From: Chitinophaga hostae
GTDB taxonomy: Bacteria; Bacteroidota; Bacteroidia; Chitinophagales; Chitinophagaceae
Direction: 5' to 3'
Length of the DNA: 64,000 nucleotides
Assembly: GCF_018224885.1 (NCBI RefSeq)
Contig: NZ_JAGTXB010000020.1
Coordinates: 1 to 64,000 of the forward strand
Shown here: one piece after another, positions 33,337 through 43,084 of the stretch
How positions within the stretch are numbered: the first letter of the stretch is position 1
Layout of the letters: each line of letters opens with the position of its first letter
Notes under the pieces: model-generated
The model's input: the letters and a program-made list of their open reading frames with translations, nothing else
Told to the model about the DNA's origin: nothing
Database searches by the model: none
Position numbers and translations under genes: made by a program

Positions 33337-35580
33337 TCATCCATTACTTCGCGAAAATTCCAGGATCTTTTTCCGGTTACCTACCAGCCATACCACATCT
33401 TCCCATTCAAATACCGTTTCAGAGGCAGGGTTCAATATTTTTTCACCGCCGCGTGCAATGCCAACTACGAGGGCTTTTGTTTTTTCGCGAATGCCTGAAT
33501 CGCGTATAGTTTGTCCTTTGAGACCGTTGTGTTCATCTACCACCAGGCTGGTGAGCCCGATATTTTCATCAGCCACATCATCGCTGCGTTGGATGTTGAG
33601 GGTGTTTACCACACGGTTAAATTCTTCCAGCTGCGCTTCTGTACCAATGGCCGTGAGTATATCATGCGGGAACAGTTTTTCGTCGCGGGTAGGGGCGTAG
33701 ATGGTGACATTACCTCTTTTGATGGCGCCTACATTGATGCCATATTTTTCCCGGAGCTGCAGTGCTATGAGTGGCTTATCTACCAGGCTTGACCACGGAT
33801 CTATTTCTATTTCAGATACCTGTGCATCCCAGGGCAGGAGGTCGGCGGCAGCGGTTTTATTCGCGGCAGCATCGGCCATTTCACGGGCGTTCAGGTTAGC
33901 GAGGAAACGGCGTTCGATACGGTTGTAATATTTTTGCAGCTGTGAACGCAACACCAGCAGTACGCAGGCCAATATAATACCGGTGCCCAGCAATGCCTGC
34001 CAGAAAGGAAAGTATTGGTTTACGAGGAAGCCTACCAGGAGTACCGCTACTATGTTACGCACTACTTCCACCACTACCAGGGGGCCATGGTTGTATTTGG
34101 AGTCCAGCCACAGCGCCTTATAGGAGATGCTGGATATTTTCTGTACCATCAGGGCCCAGATAAACGGCGACATCATAGCGATACCAATCACTACGCACAG
34201 GAGTTTGGCGCTGAAGGAATTGTTGAGATACTTCATCACAAACGGCCCGATATAATAAGTATTCAGCAGGATCATGGCCAGCATGATCACACTGTTCAGC
34301 ACTATTACCTTTACATAGCTGCGCAATACAATACGCCAGTCGCTTTCCGCCTGTAAGGTTTGGGAGCTGGCGCTGTATCTGTTCATGGAATTTAACCAGC
34401 GCGCAGGAATGATCTTTTCCAGCCAGTTGTACAGCGGCACGGAAAATTTGATCATATACGGCGTGGTAAAAGTGGTAATAGCGGAAACACCTACTGCTAC
34501 AGGAAACAGGAAATCGCTGGTAACGCCGAGGGTAAGCCCCAGTGTTGCAATGATAAATGCAAATTCCCCCACCTGGGCCATACTCATCCCCACCTGTACC
34601 GCCTGTTTCAGCGGTTGACCGGAAAGCAGGGCGCCAATAGTAGTGCTGAGGAATTTACCTGTTAAGGTTAGAAGGGTTATCCACAACACCGGCCACTTAT
34701 ATTCGATAATCATTTCCGGGTTTATGAGCATGCCTACAGACACGAAGAAGATAGCGCCAAACAAATCTTTTACCGGTTGTATGAGGTGTTCTACTTTTTC
34801 AGAAGAAGTAGTTTCTGCAATGATGGAACCCATGATAAATGCGCCCAGTTCCGCAGAGAAGCCCACTTTGGTGGCCAGTATCACCATCCCTAAACAGAGC
34901 GCGATGCTCAGTATCAGTAAGGTTTCGCCATTCATATAGCGCTCCATTTTTTTCAGGAAAGTAGGCAGCAGGAAAATACCCGCCAGGAACCAGATGGCCA
35001 GGAAGAACATCAGTTTGGCGATGGTAAACAACATCTCTGTACCTTCAAATTCGCGGCTTACGGCCATGGTGGACAATAATACCATCATGAGGATGACCAC
35101 AATATCTTCTATGACCAGTACGCCGAATACGATTTTGGTAAACGGCTTTTTCTTGATGCCTAATTCTTCAAATGCCCGGATAATGATGGTGGTAGAAGAA
35201 CTGGCCAGCAAGCCGCCCAGGAACAGGCTGTCCATAAAACCCCAGCCCATCAGTTGCCCGGTAAAGAAGCCGGCTACCGTAATACAGGCTATTTCTACAA
35301 ATGCGGTAATAGTGGCGGTGCCTCCTACGCGCATCAGTTTTTTGAAACTGAATTCAAGTCCCAGTGAAAACAAAAGGAATATTACGCCGATCTCTGACCA
35401 GGTTTTTATACCTGTGGTATCGGCGATGGTTGGAAATAAATGAAAGTTCGGACCCACGATAAATCCCGCAATGATATATCCGAGTACCATCGGCTGTTTC
35501 AGCCGTCTGAATAATAAAGTAATAACCCCCGCCGCTCCTAATATTAATGCCAGGTCAATGATCAATGATGGTAAATGCAT
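33337..35580 (-). CDS. Kef-type monovalent cation:proton antiporter (CPA2) with two RCK_C domains
   Basis: The 747-residue protein has a CPA2 antiporter domain of about 12 helices in residues 5-385 (GYIIAGFIVGPN, LFSLGLEFSFKKL, FLGGLLASSSTTIIIRAFEELG, SAELGAFIMGSIIAE), a further hydrophobic segment at about 415-540, and two C-terminal TrkA-C/RCK_C domains (from SEIEIDPWSSLV and from TSLVVDEHNGLKGQ). The NAD-binding TrkA-N domain found in KefB/KefC is absent, which points to a different regulatory mode. It exchanges K+ or Na+ for protons. It is transcribed alone and ends against palindromic element D. Confidence 0.9.
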   Translation of the reverse strand: MHLPSLIIDLALILGAAGVITLLFRRLKQPMVLGYIIAGFIVGPNFHLFPTIADTTGIKTWSEIGVIFLLFSLGLEFSFKKLMRVGGTATITAFVEIACITVAGFFTGQLMGWGFMDSLFLGGLLASSSTTIIIRAFEELGIKKKPFTKIVFGVLVIEDIVVILMMVLLSTMAVSREFEGTEMLFTIAKLMFFLAIWFLAGIFLLPTFLKKMERYMNGETLLILSIALCLGMVILATKVGFSAELGAFIMGSIIAETTSSEKVEHLIQPVKDLFGAIFFVSVGMLINPEMIIEYKWPVLWITLLTLTGKFLSTTIGALLSGQPLKQAVQVGMSMAQVGEFAFIIATLGLTLGVTSDFLFPVAVGVSAITTFTTPYMIKFSVPLYNWLEKIIPARWLNSMNRYSASSQTLQAESDWRIVLRSYVKVIVLNSVIMLAMILLNTYYIGPFVMKYLNNSFSAKLLCVVIGIAMMSPFIWALMVQKISSISYKALWLDSKYNHGPLVVVEVVRNIVAVLLVGFLVNQYFPFWQALLGTGIILACVLLVLRSQLQKYYNRIERRFLANLNAREMADAAANKTAAADLLPWDAQVSEIEIDPWSSLVDKPLIALQLREKYGINVGAIKRGNVTIYAPTRDEKLFPHDILTAIGTEAQLEEFNRVVNTLNIQRSDDVADENIGLTSLVVDEHNGLKGQTIRDSGIREKTKALVVGIARGGEKILNPASETVFEWEDVVWLVGNRKKILEFSRSNG

Positions 35581-35618
35581 ACAGTAAAAATCGATTTAAG
35601 TTTCGCGTATTGTACCTT

Positions 35619-35646
35619 TATGTGCGCTGTAAAATCAACGCACATA
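35619..35646. promoter_or_regulatory. inverted repeat upstream of the antiporter gene
   Basis: TATGTGCG (35619-35626) and CGCACATA (35639-35646) form a perfect 8-bp inverted repeat with a 12-base spacer, 39 bp upstream of the antiporter start. It may be an operator. Nearby sequence at about 35700-35740 is made of diverged AGCAGTTA/AGCTG units akin to the heptamer repeats at 39826. Confidence 0.3.
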
Positions 35647-35787
35647 TGTGTCAGATGCCAGTTTCCGGTTCTGTGAATATCGCTAATATATCGTTTTTTT
35701 AGCAGTTAGCTGCCAGCGGTCAGCAGTTAATCTGTCAGCTTTTACCTGGAAAAGAAGAAAGTTGATGTAAACAGGGAAAAATTACAG

Positions 35788-36567
35788 CTAATAGCCTTTG
35801 TCCGCCTGTATTTGTGCTACATACTTCGATGGCAGCAGCCCAAACTGTTTCTGGAAATTCTTCCCGAAATTGGTCAGCGAGGCAAAGCCGCAGAGTTCTG
35901 CTACTTCATTTATTTTATAGGTGCCGGTCGACAGTAAGGAGGCTGCTTTTTTAAGACGGGTGATATTAATCAGTTCATGGGGGGTTAAATCTGAGATGGC
36001 TTTTATTTTACGGTAAAAGGTAGGACGGCTCATATTCATGAGGTCTGCCAGTTGTTCCACATCCAGGTCAATGTCGGTCAGGTGTTGATGGATCAGGTCC
36101 TGCAGCTTTTCCAGGAACTGTTCATCCGCGCTGGTATGCGCCATGCTGCGCAAATGTACCAGGGGCGTGCTGGCATAATATGATTTTATTTTGTGACGAT
36201 TGCTGAGCAAACTGGCAATTTGTGCCTGCAGAAATTCGGGTGAGAAAGGTTTTTCTATATAAGCATCGGCCCCGAGCTCCAGTCCCTCAATTTTTGATTG
36301 CAGGGTGTTACGGGCAGTGAGCAGAATCACGGGAATATGACTGGATTCAAAACCGGATTTAATGATACGGCATAGCTCAAAGCCATCCATTACCGGCATC
36401 ATGACGTCACTGATCACCAGCTGTACGGGCTGCTCCTGCAATATTTCCAGCGCCGCTGCACCATCAGGGGCTGTAATCACCCTGTATTTGTCTTCCAGGT
36501 CGTCGGCGATAAAAGAGAGTATTTCTTCGTTATCGTCTACCAGCAATATCAGCGGTTTATTTTCCAT
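35788..36567 (-). CDS. response regulator with AraC-type DNA-binding domain
   Basis: The 259-residue protein has a receiver domain at 5-120 (LILLVDDNEEI with the acidic pair; phospho-acceptor Asp in LVISDVMMPVMDG; Lys in ADAYIEKPFSPE) and an AraC HTH pair at about 155-255 (LADLMNMSRPTFYRKIKAISD; VAELCGFASLTNFGKNFQKQFG). This is the output half of a Bacteroidota hybrid two-component system, encoded as a separate protein. It overlaps the sensor gene by 19 bases in another frame, so translation is coupled. It likely activates the glycan operon at 40193. Confidence 0.93.
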   Translation of the reverse strand: MENKPLILLVDDNEEILSFIADDLEDKYRVITAPDGAAALEILQEQPVQLVISDVMMPVMDGFELCRIIKSGFESSHIPVILLTARNTLQSKIEGLELGADAYIEKPFSPEFLQAQIASLLSNRHKIKSYYASTPLVHLRSMAHTSADEQFLEKLQDLIHQHLTDIDLDVEQLADLMNMSRPTFYRKIKAISDLTPHELINITRLKKAASLLSTGTYKINEVAELCGFASLTNFGKNFQKQFGLLPSKYVAQIQADKGY

Positions 36568-39500
36568 GTACTCAGATTAAATTCTATTTCCTGGTGAATA
36601 GGCAAGGTAAGTGAAAAAACATTAAGACCCGGTTCGGTGGTAAGCAGTTCCAGCTTGCCTTTGTGCAACAGGGTCAGTGATCTCGATAACGATAACCCGA
36701 TGCCGGTGCCCGATTTCGATTCCGTTGCCCTGGCCCTGAAAAAGGGTTCAAATATTTTTTCCTTCATCTCCGGAGGAATAATATACCCGTCATTTTTTAC
36801 CAATATGGTAAAGGTAGTATCGCCTTCCGCTATAGGCAATAAATGTATGGATGCCCTGGTATCGGCATATTTGGTGGCATTGTTTAACAGGTTGCCCAAT
36901 ATTTTATGTAGTGCTTCCGCATCGGCATAGGCGAAGAAATGCAGGCAGGCCAGTTCTATTTTGAAACGGATATTTTTTTGTTCTGCGGCAGGCGTGAAAC
37001 GCAGGTGGTTTTCTTTCAGTAATTCAGGAATATCGGTATTCACAAAATTAAGACTGAAGCCATTGATCTCTGTTTTGCGGAAGTCGAGCAACTGGTTGGT
37101 AAGGTCGAGCAGGCGATCAGTGTTGCGCTCCATGATCCGCAGGTTTTTCTGTATCAACGGCACTTCTTCCGATTTTCGGATCACCTTTTCCATAGGTCCT
37201 TTGATCAACGTAAGCGGTGTACGTATTTCATGTGCAAGATGGGTGAAAAATTCAATCTTTGCCTGGTATACTTCTTTTTCTTTTTCATGCGCCAGCAATT
37301 CCAGCTGCCGTTTTTGTTTTTGTAATGCGCGCTGATGATACCAGCTGATGATGGCATAAATAATACTTCCCAACAGCAACAGGTAAGCCGCATATGCCCA
37401 GTAACTGGCCCAGAACGGCGGCCGTATTTCTATGCGCAGCACCCTTGGCGATATGCTCCAGTTGCCACCACTGTTGGCTGCTTTTACCATGAAGTGATAA
37501 GTGCCGGGCGACAACTTTGTAAAATAAGCTTTGCGGTTGCTTTCCAGGTATGTCCAGTCCCGGTCCAGTCCTTCCATTTTATATGCATAGGCCGTCATGG
37601 CCGGCGAAGTGTAACTGAGCGCCGCGAAATCAATACTGAATGAGGACTGGTCATGCGTTAACACAATGGTATCAGTGAGCGATACCGATTGCCGCAGCAT
37701 ATCGCCTACCTGTACTTCTTTACCGAATACCTGGAAGCCGGTGATATATACCGGTGGCTGAAAGCTGTTGCGCAGAAAATGATCCGGGTTAAAACGGATC
37801 ATTCCCTTTACGCCTCCAAAGTACATGTTGCCGCTGCTGTCTTTATAAACAGAATTGTAGTTGAACTGGTCATTCAACAGGCCATTGGCCTTGGTAAACA
37901 CTATCGCTTTTTCTGCAGCTGGTGAAAAGCAGGCCATCCCTTTGGAAGTAGTCACCCATAGTTGCTGCCTGTTATCTTCCAGGATACTGAAGATCATACT
38001 GCTGAGAAAGCCATGCCGGGTGGAGTAGGTGGTGAAGTTATTTTGCTGCGGATGGAACAGGGAAAGACCATCATCTGTTGCCAGCCATAGTCGCTTCCGG
38101 CTGTCTTCAAATATCCTGTTTACGCGGTTGTCGCCCAGGCTGTTAGGGCGGGCGGGATCGTGGAGGTATATGCCTTTTTTGCCGGTGCGGCGGTTGAAAT
38201 AATAAAGTCCGTCCCTGATGGTACCCAGCCAGATGGTACCTTCACCGTCCTCAAATACCGCGGTATAAAATATGTAATCGGGTACTTCGGTCACGGGATC
38301 GAAATCATCACGGTCACGGCTATACTGAAATAATCCCCGGGTGGTAGCAATCAGTATTTCACCATTGCGCGTATGCAGCATAGCGTAAATAAAATTGCTG
38401 TGCAGCTCATGGGCGCCGCTGCCGGCGTTGTAATGACGGATAAATTTTCCGCTGCGGATATCCATGATATCCAGGCCATGCTCAAAAGTGCCTATCCACA
38501 GGGAATCGCCGGTAACCAGTAAGCCATGTATATTGGAATGCGATAAACCGGTTTGCGGTGGCGGCGGTGGTTTAATATTGACAAAGTCACCGGTGGAGGG
38601 GGTAAATTTATTCAACCCGCCATCTTCTGTACCTATCCAGAGATGCCCGTACTTGTCCGGATGTATTTCCCTGACGGCATTGCCGCCAAGAGAGGCTACG
38701 CCTGTTTTAGGAAAGAATTTTTCGAACGCGGTGTACTGCTGCGGAAAATAGTTGATGCCGCCAAAGTAAGTGCCGGCCCATATTCCGCCTTCTTTATCTT
38801 TACAGAAATTGTACACTGCGTTATCAGATACCGAGTAAGGATCATTATATTTTTTTTTCAGGTTGATGACTTCGCCGCTTTGCAGATGATAGATATAAAT
38901 ACCTGATTCGGATGCCAGCCAGTATTCATCACCGGTTCGCCTGATCACATCACGGGCATATATCTCCGTATGGTCGGCAGCGTTAGAAAGCATATCCTTA
39001 TAGGTACGCGTGCGCAGGTCAAATAATTTTAGTCCCTGTGTATTGGTACAAACCCAGATGGAGTCTTTGCCGATGGGTACAATTTTTTGCACGCCATGGG
39101 AACTGACCTTTGGTGAATGATCAAAAAGGGAGTAGCTGCTGAAGGAACCTTTATGCGGATCATACACACCTATTTTGCCTTCGGCAGAAGCTATCCACAG
39201 GTTGCCGTCACTGCCCGTACAGATAGACGTCGCTTCCGGAAATCCTGCTATATCGTACAAACTGTCTGTGGCCGCCCGGTAGCGGAACAGCCGGCCACCG
39301 GAAGCAATCCAGATATTACCCTGCCGGTCTTTGTGAATGGTGCGTACCTCTGCGGTAATTCTTTTGTTTAATGACCGGAACTGCTCGGTTCGTGGATTAT
39401 ATACATATGCCCCTTTGTCTGTTCCGGTATACAACAGCCCGTTATCATCCTGGAAAAGACTGATAATAGTATTGCCTCCCAGGCTGCCGGGCTGCGTTGT

Positions 39501-39716
39501 TTTGCGGAATACCCGGAAGGTATACCCATCAAAACGGTTGAGCCCGTACACAGTACCAAACCACATAAAGCCCTGCTGGTCCTGTAAGGTGCAAAGCACC
39601 GCATTATGCGACAACCCGTTCTCTACCTGGTAGTGAACGAAATTGACCGACTGGCTGTAAAGTGTTTGCGTCAGCAACAACAACACAAGGAGGGTATAAT
39701 GTCTGGCTTTGATCAT
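36549..39716 (-). CDS. hybrid-type two-component sensor kinase (Reg_prop / Y_Y_Y / HisKA / HATPase)
   Basis: The 1055-residue protein has a signal peptide (LLVLLLLTQTLYSQ), a periplasmic double beta-propeller of Reg_prop blades (e.g. LCTLQDQQGFMWFGTVYGLN, GHLWIGTEDGGLNKF) to about residue 640, a Y_Y_Y domain near 690-750, one membrane helix near 765, HisKA (FFTHLAHEIRTPLTL, His about 828) and HATPase_c (NLLNNATKYADT, GTGIGLSLSRSL). It matches the sensor half of Bacteroides HTCS proteins, which bind oligosaccharides in the periplasm, but lacks the usual fused receiver/AraC part, provided by the overlapping gene downstream. Divergent from the polysaccharide operon. Confidence 0.93.
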   Translation of the reverse strand: MIKARHYTLLVLLLLTQTLYSQSVNFVHYQVENGLSHNAVLCTLQDQQGFMWFGTVYGLNRFDGYTFRVFRKTTQPGSLGGNTIISLFQDDNGLLYTGTDKGAYVYNPRTEQFRSLNKRITAEVRTIHKDRQGNIWIASGGRLFRYRAATDSLYDIAGFPEATSICTGSDGNLWIASAEGKIGVYDPHKGSFSSYSLFDHSPKVSSHGVQKIVPIGKDSIWVCTNTQGLKLFDLRTRTYKDMLSNAADHTEIYARDVIRRTGDEYWLASESGIYIYHLQSGEVINLKKKYNDPYSVSDNAVYNFCKDKEGGIWAGTYFGGINYFPQQYTAFEKFFPKTGVASLGGNAVREIHPDKYGHLWIGTEDGGLNKFTPSTGDFVNIKPPPPPQTGLSHSNIHGLLVTGDSLWIGTFEHGLDIMDIRSGKFIRHYNAGSGAHELHSNFIYAMLHTRNGEILIATTRGLFQYSRDRDDFDPVTEVPDYIFYTAVFEDGEGTIWLGTIRDGLYYFNRRTGKKGIYLHDPARPNSLGDNRVNRIFEDSRKRLWLATDDGLSLFHPQQNNFTTYSTRHGFLSSMIFSILEDNRQQLWVTTSKGMACFSPAAEKAIVFTKANGLLNDQFNYNSVYKDSSGNMYFGGVKGMIRFNPDHFLRNSFQPPVYITGFQVFGKEVQVGDMLRQSVSLTDTIVLTHDQSSFSIDFAALSYTSPAMTAYAYKMEGLDRDWTYLESNRKAYFTKLSPGTYHFMVKAANSGGNWSISPRVLRIEIRPPFWASYWAYAAYLLLLGSIIYAIISWYHQRALQKQKRQLELLAHEKEKEVYQAKIEFFTHLAHEIRTPLTLIKGPMEKVIRKSEEVPLIQKNLRIMERNTDRLLDLTNQLLDFRKTEINGFSLNFVNTDIPELLKENHLRFTPAAEQKNIRFKIELACLHFFAYADAEALHKILGNLLNNATKYADTRASIHLLPIAEGDTTFTILVKNDGYIIPPEMKEKIFEPFFRARATESKSGTGIGLSLSRSLTLLHKGKLELLTTEPGLNVFSLTLPIHQEIEFNLSTWKINR

Positions 39717-39825
39717 GTAACACCGTGGCTAAAGGCTAAAACTAACAGTTTTTCTTAATAGCTGAAAGCAAAAAGCAGAAAGCATAAAGCAGAAAGCATA
39801 TAATATTGGCCTGGAGGTTATGGCC

Positions 39826-40064
39826 AAAAGCTGGTTCGCTGCATTACTAACAGCTAAAGGCTAACAGCTAAAAGCTGGTTCGCTGCATTTACTAAAAGCT
39901 AAAGGCTAACAGCTAAAAGCTGGTTCGCTGCATTTACTAAAAGCTAAAGGCTAACAGCTAAAAGCTGGTTCGCTGCATTTACTAAAAGCTAAAAGCTAAC
40001 AGCTAAAAGCTGGTTCGCTGCATTACTAACAGCTAACAGCTAAAGGCTAATGGCTAAAAGCTAA
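39826..40064. repeat. 45-bp tandem repeat built from GCTAA heptamers
   Basis: AAAAGCTGGTTCGCTGCAT recurs five times, starting at 39826, 39870, 39915, 39960 and 40005. The units are 44-45 bp, the middle three nearly identical. Between these cores the sequence is a run of heptamers of the form (A/G)GCTAA(A/C). The heptamer contains TAA and, not being a multiple of three, stops all frames on the plus strand, so this is not coding. It occupies most of the 476-bp divergent gap (39717-40192) between the sensor kinase and the GH43 gene. Outside the array the gap shows only looser GCTAA/AGCAGAAAGC runs at 39728-39810 and AT-rich promoter sequence at 40065-40192. Confidence 0.85.
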
Positions 40065-40192
40065 GAATGATACAAAAACGAGAAAGATTGAGATAAATAG
40101 ACAACCAACTAAGAAAAGGAAATCCTTTCTTTGAGAAAATGTTTTAAGCGTGCTTTGTACACTTAAATGAAACCATCTTCTAAATCCATGTT

Positions 40193-41215
40193 ATGAAGCG
40201 TAGCCAACTACTTTCGCTGATATGCTTACTGCTGGTAAGCAGCGTTTGCAGCGCTATAAAAGCCGATACCAGCGGCGTTTTTACCAACCCTTTGCTGGGC
40301 AGTGGTCCCGATCCCTGGGTAATACGGCATGATGGTATGTATTATTACATGCATACTACCGGACACCATCTCGTGATTCGTAAAACAACGAAAATGTCGG
40401 CCCTCAGCCAGGCAAAGGAAGTGGTGATATGGACGCCACCTGCGAAGGGACCTAATGCCAGGGATATCTGGGCGCCGGAGCTGCATCGCCTTAATAATAA
40501 ATGGTACCTGTATTATAGCGCCGGTTCATCAGACAGCATACATCCCCAACACACCTTTGTATTGGAAAACACGGCTGCTGACCCTACAACGGGCACCTGG
40601 ACCGATAAGGGCCAGGTCAGGGATACCGCGGCCAACTGTTTTGCGATAGATGGCACCGTATTCACACACAAAGGGAAAAACTATTTTATCTGGAGTGGGC
40701 ATAACGGAAAGGATGTAGTACAGCGATTATACATTGCCCGTATGGAAAATCCATGGACCCTTGTTTCACCGCGGGTGGAAATATCAGCGCCCCAATATCC
40801 CTGGGAGCAAAACGGGATCAACGAAGGCCCGGAAATACTAAGGAATGCGAAGCATCATGTTTTCCTGGTGTTTTCTGCCTGCGGATGCTGGACAGATAAT
40901 TATACACTGGGCATCATGCGGCTTAAGGAAGGTGCAGATCCGCTGCAGGCCAGCAGTTGGATAAAATCACCGGAGCCGGTACTAAAGGCAAAGCCTGAAA
41001 ACGGCGCCTATGCTCCCGGGCATAATGGTTTTTTTAAATCGCCCGATGGGAAACAAGACTGGATCATTTATCATGCTAACTCGAAAGTGGCGGAAGGATG
41101 CGGTTTACAAAGGAATCCACGGATGCAGGTGGTGCAATGGAAAGCCGACGGCAGTCCTGACTTTGGCGAGCCCGTGAAAATAAATACACCCATTAAAAAT
41201 CCTTCAGGAGAATAA
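40193..41215 (+). CDS. glycoside hydrolase family 43 (arabinosidase/xylosidase type)
   Basis: The 340-residue protein has a signal peptide (MKRSQLLSLICLLLVSSVCS) and a five-bladed propeller of the GH43 type. Catalytic candidates are Asp40 (GSGPDPWV, base), Asp153 (CFAIDGTVF, pKa modulator) and Glu211 (INEGPEIL, acid); DIWAPELH is also typical. GH43 enzymes cleave alpha-L-arabinofuranosyl or beta-xylosyl linkages. It is first in a plus-strand run of six genes ending at 51047, spaced 2 to 73 bp apart, which reads as one polysaccharide-utilisation operon under the divergent two-component system. Confidence 0.93.
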   Translation: MKRSQLLSLICLLLVSSVCSAIKADTSGVFTNPLLGSGPDPWVIRHDGMYYYMHTTGHHLVIRKTTKMSALSQAKEVVIWTPPAKGPNARDIWAPELHRLNNKWYLYYSAGSSDSIHPQHTFVLENTAADPTTGTWTDKGQVRDTAANCFAIDGTVFTHKGKNYFIWSGHNGKDVVQRLYIARMENPWTLVSPRVEISAPQYPWEQNGINEGPEILRNAKHHVFLVFSACGCWTDNYTLGIMRLKEGADPLQASSWIKSPEPVLKAKPENGAYAPGHNGFFKSPDGKQDWIIYHANSKVAEGCGLQRNPRMQVVQWKADGSPDFGEPVKINTPIKNPSGE

Positions 41216-41234
41216 CATCACTTTAAGAATACAT

Positions 41235-43082
41235 ATGAAAAAGACGTACCTAATTTTTGCGCTGGCGCTCGGACTTGGCTGGAATACCGTGAAGGCACAG
41301 CAGCAAGACTGGAAAATTGTAACAGGAAAAATTACAACTTCCTGGAGTGAACAGGTAACACCATCTGCTACCTTGCCGGAATATCCGCGTCCACAGCTGG
41401 TACGCGGCAACTGGAAAAATCTGAATGGCTTGTGGAACTATGCCATCAAACCAAAAAGTGACGATAAACCCACTACCTGGGATGGAAAAATACTGGTGCC
41501 TTTTGCGGTGGAGTCTGCCCTTTCAGGAGTAGGCCGCAATGTGGGAAAAGATAATATACTCTGGTATAATACAGCGGTTGCATTGCCTTCTTCTATGCAA
41601 GGCAAGAAAATATTACTGCATTTTGGAGCGGTAGACTGGCGTACAACCGTGTACGTGAACGGGCAGGAAGCAGGTACGCATGAAGGAGGCTTCGATCCCT
41701 TTACGCTCGACATCACTGCCTTTGTAAAGAAAGGCAAACAGGATATCGTAGTTAAGGTATGGGACCCTACCGATGAAGGCGTGCAGCCAAGAGGTAAGCA
41801 GGTAAAGAAACCTGAAGGTATCTGGTATACGCCGGTAACAGGCATCTGGCAAACAGTATGGGTAGAAGGCGTTGCTGATACCTATATTGCAGGTACCAAA
41901 CAAACACCGGATATTGACCAGGGAAGCCTCACCATTGCCGCCGATGTAAAGAATGTAAAAGCCGGTGATATAGTAACGGTAGCCGCTTTCGACGGTGGTA
42001 CCAAAGTTGCGGATGGCGTCATCAGCGGCGAAAATACCGTGTTAAAAATTGCCTCTCCGAAATTATGGTCACCCGAATCACCTTTCCTGTACGACCTAAA
42101 GTTAACGGTTACACGTAAAGGTAAAGTAATCGATGAAGTGAAGAGCTATTTTGCCATGCGCAAATCTTCCATCGGGAAAGATGCCAACGGCATTGAACGC
42201 ATGCTGCTGAACAATCGTTTTGTGTTCCAGTTTGGTCCGCTCGATCAGGGCTGGTGGCCCGACGGATTGTATACCGCGCCAACAGATGAAGCCCTGAAGT
42301 TTGACATCGTACAAACCAAAGCGATGGGCTTTAACATGATCCGCAAACATATCAAGGTAGAGCCGGCACGTTGGTATTACTACTGCGATCAGTTGGGCAT
42401 CATGGTATGGCAGGATATGCCAAGCGGCGACCTGGGTAACGGATGGGAAAACCGTCCCGGCGTAATTGACCGCGCTACGGATAAGCAACGCTCCGCTGAA
42501 TCGGAAGGCTACTACCGGAAAGAATGGAACGCGATCATCGACCATTTATACAACTATCCTTCTATCGTGGTATGGACACCATTTAACGAAGCATGGGGAC
42601 AGTTTAAAACCATGGACATAGCACAGTGGACAATGGATAAAGATCCTTCCCGTCTTGTGAATACCGCCAGCGGGGGTAACTTCTATCCGATAGGACATAT
42701 TATTGACCTGCATAACTATCCTGAGCCGGCCATGCCGGACCCGGCGATATATGGCGATAAACGCGCTATTGTGCTGGGTGAATTCGGAGGACTGGGATTG
42801 CCGGTAAACGGGCATGTATGGCAGCAGAAAGATAACTGGGGCTACCAGAGCTTCAAAAATGAAGAAGACCTTTTTAAGCGGTACAGCGGGTTTGCCGACA
42901 GGCTGGAAACATTGATCAAACAAGGATTGTCGGCCGCCGTTTATACACAAACCACGGATGTGGAAGTGGAAATAAACGGGTTGATGACCTACGACCGTAA
43001 AGTGCAAAAAATGCCATTAGATAAATTGAAAGCCGTTCATCAGAAGTTGTACAACCCGGCTTTGGTCACTATAAAACCATAA
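41235..43082 (+). CDS. glycoside hydrolase family 2
   Basis: The 615-residue periplasmic enzyme has a signal peptide ending near TVKAQ, a sugar-binding jelly roll (LNGLWNYAI, HFGAVDWRTTVYVNGQEAGTHEGGF in pieces), an immunoglobulin-like domain near 220-310, and a TIM barrel. Acid/base is Glu452 (VVWTPFNEAWG) and nucleophile Glu516 (IVLGEFGGLG). GH2 includes beta-galactosidases, beta-glucuronidases and others; the active-site context does not settle which. With GH43 and GH127-like neighbours a beta-galactosidase or an arabinopyranosidase activity on arabinogalactan-like glycans is a reasonable guess. It follows GH43 by 19 bp. Confidence 0.9.
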   Translation: MKKTYLIFALALGLGWNTVKAQQQDWKIVTGKITTSWSEQVTPSATLPEYPRPQLVRGNWKNLNGLWNYAIKPKSDDKPTTWDGKILVPFAVESALSGVGRNVGKDNILWYNTAVALPSSMQGKKILLHFGAVDWRTTVYVNGQEAGTHEGGFDPFTLDITAFVKKGKQDIVVKVWDPTDEGVQPRGKQVKKPEGIWYTPVTGIWQTVWVEGVADTYIAGTKQTPDIDQGSLTIAADVKNVKAGDIVTVAAFDGGTKVADGVISGENTVLKIASPKLWSPESPFLYDLKLTVTRKGKVIDEVKSYFAMRKSSIGKDANGIERMLLNNRFVFQFGPLDQGWWPDGLYTAPTDEALKFDIVQTKAMGFNMIRKHIKVEPARWYYYCDQLGIMVWQDMPSGDLGNGWENRPGVIDRATDKQRSAESEGYYRKEWNAIIDHLYNYPSIVVWTPFNEAWGQFKTMDIAQWTMDKDPSRLVNTASGGNFYPIGHIIDLHNYPEPAMPDPAIYGDKRAIVLGEFGGLGLPVNGHVWQQKDNWGYQSFKNEEDLFKRYSGFADRLETLIKQGLSAAVYTQTTDVEVEINGLMTYDRKVQKMPLDKLKAVHQKLYNPALVTIKP

Positions 43083-43084
43083 TC

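Noticed and set aside
36549..36580. Programmed frameshift joining sensor and regulator
   Set aside because: No evident slippery heptamer in the overlap, and the regulator has its own ATG and a typical start.
39826..40064. Possible CRISPR array
   Set aside because: The units are contiguous without unique spacers and consist of heptamers; no cas genes are near.
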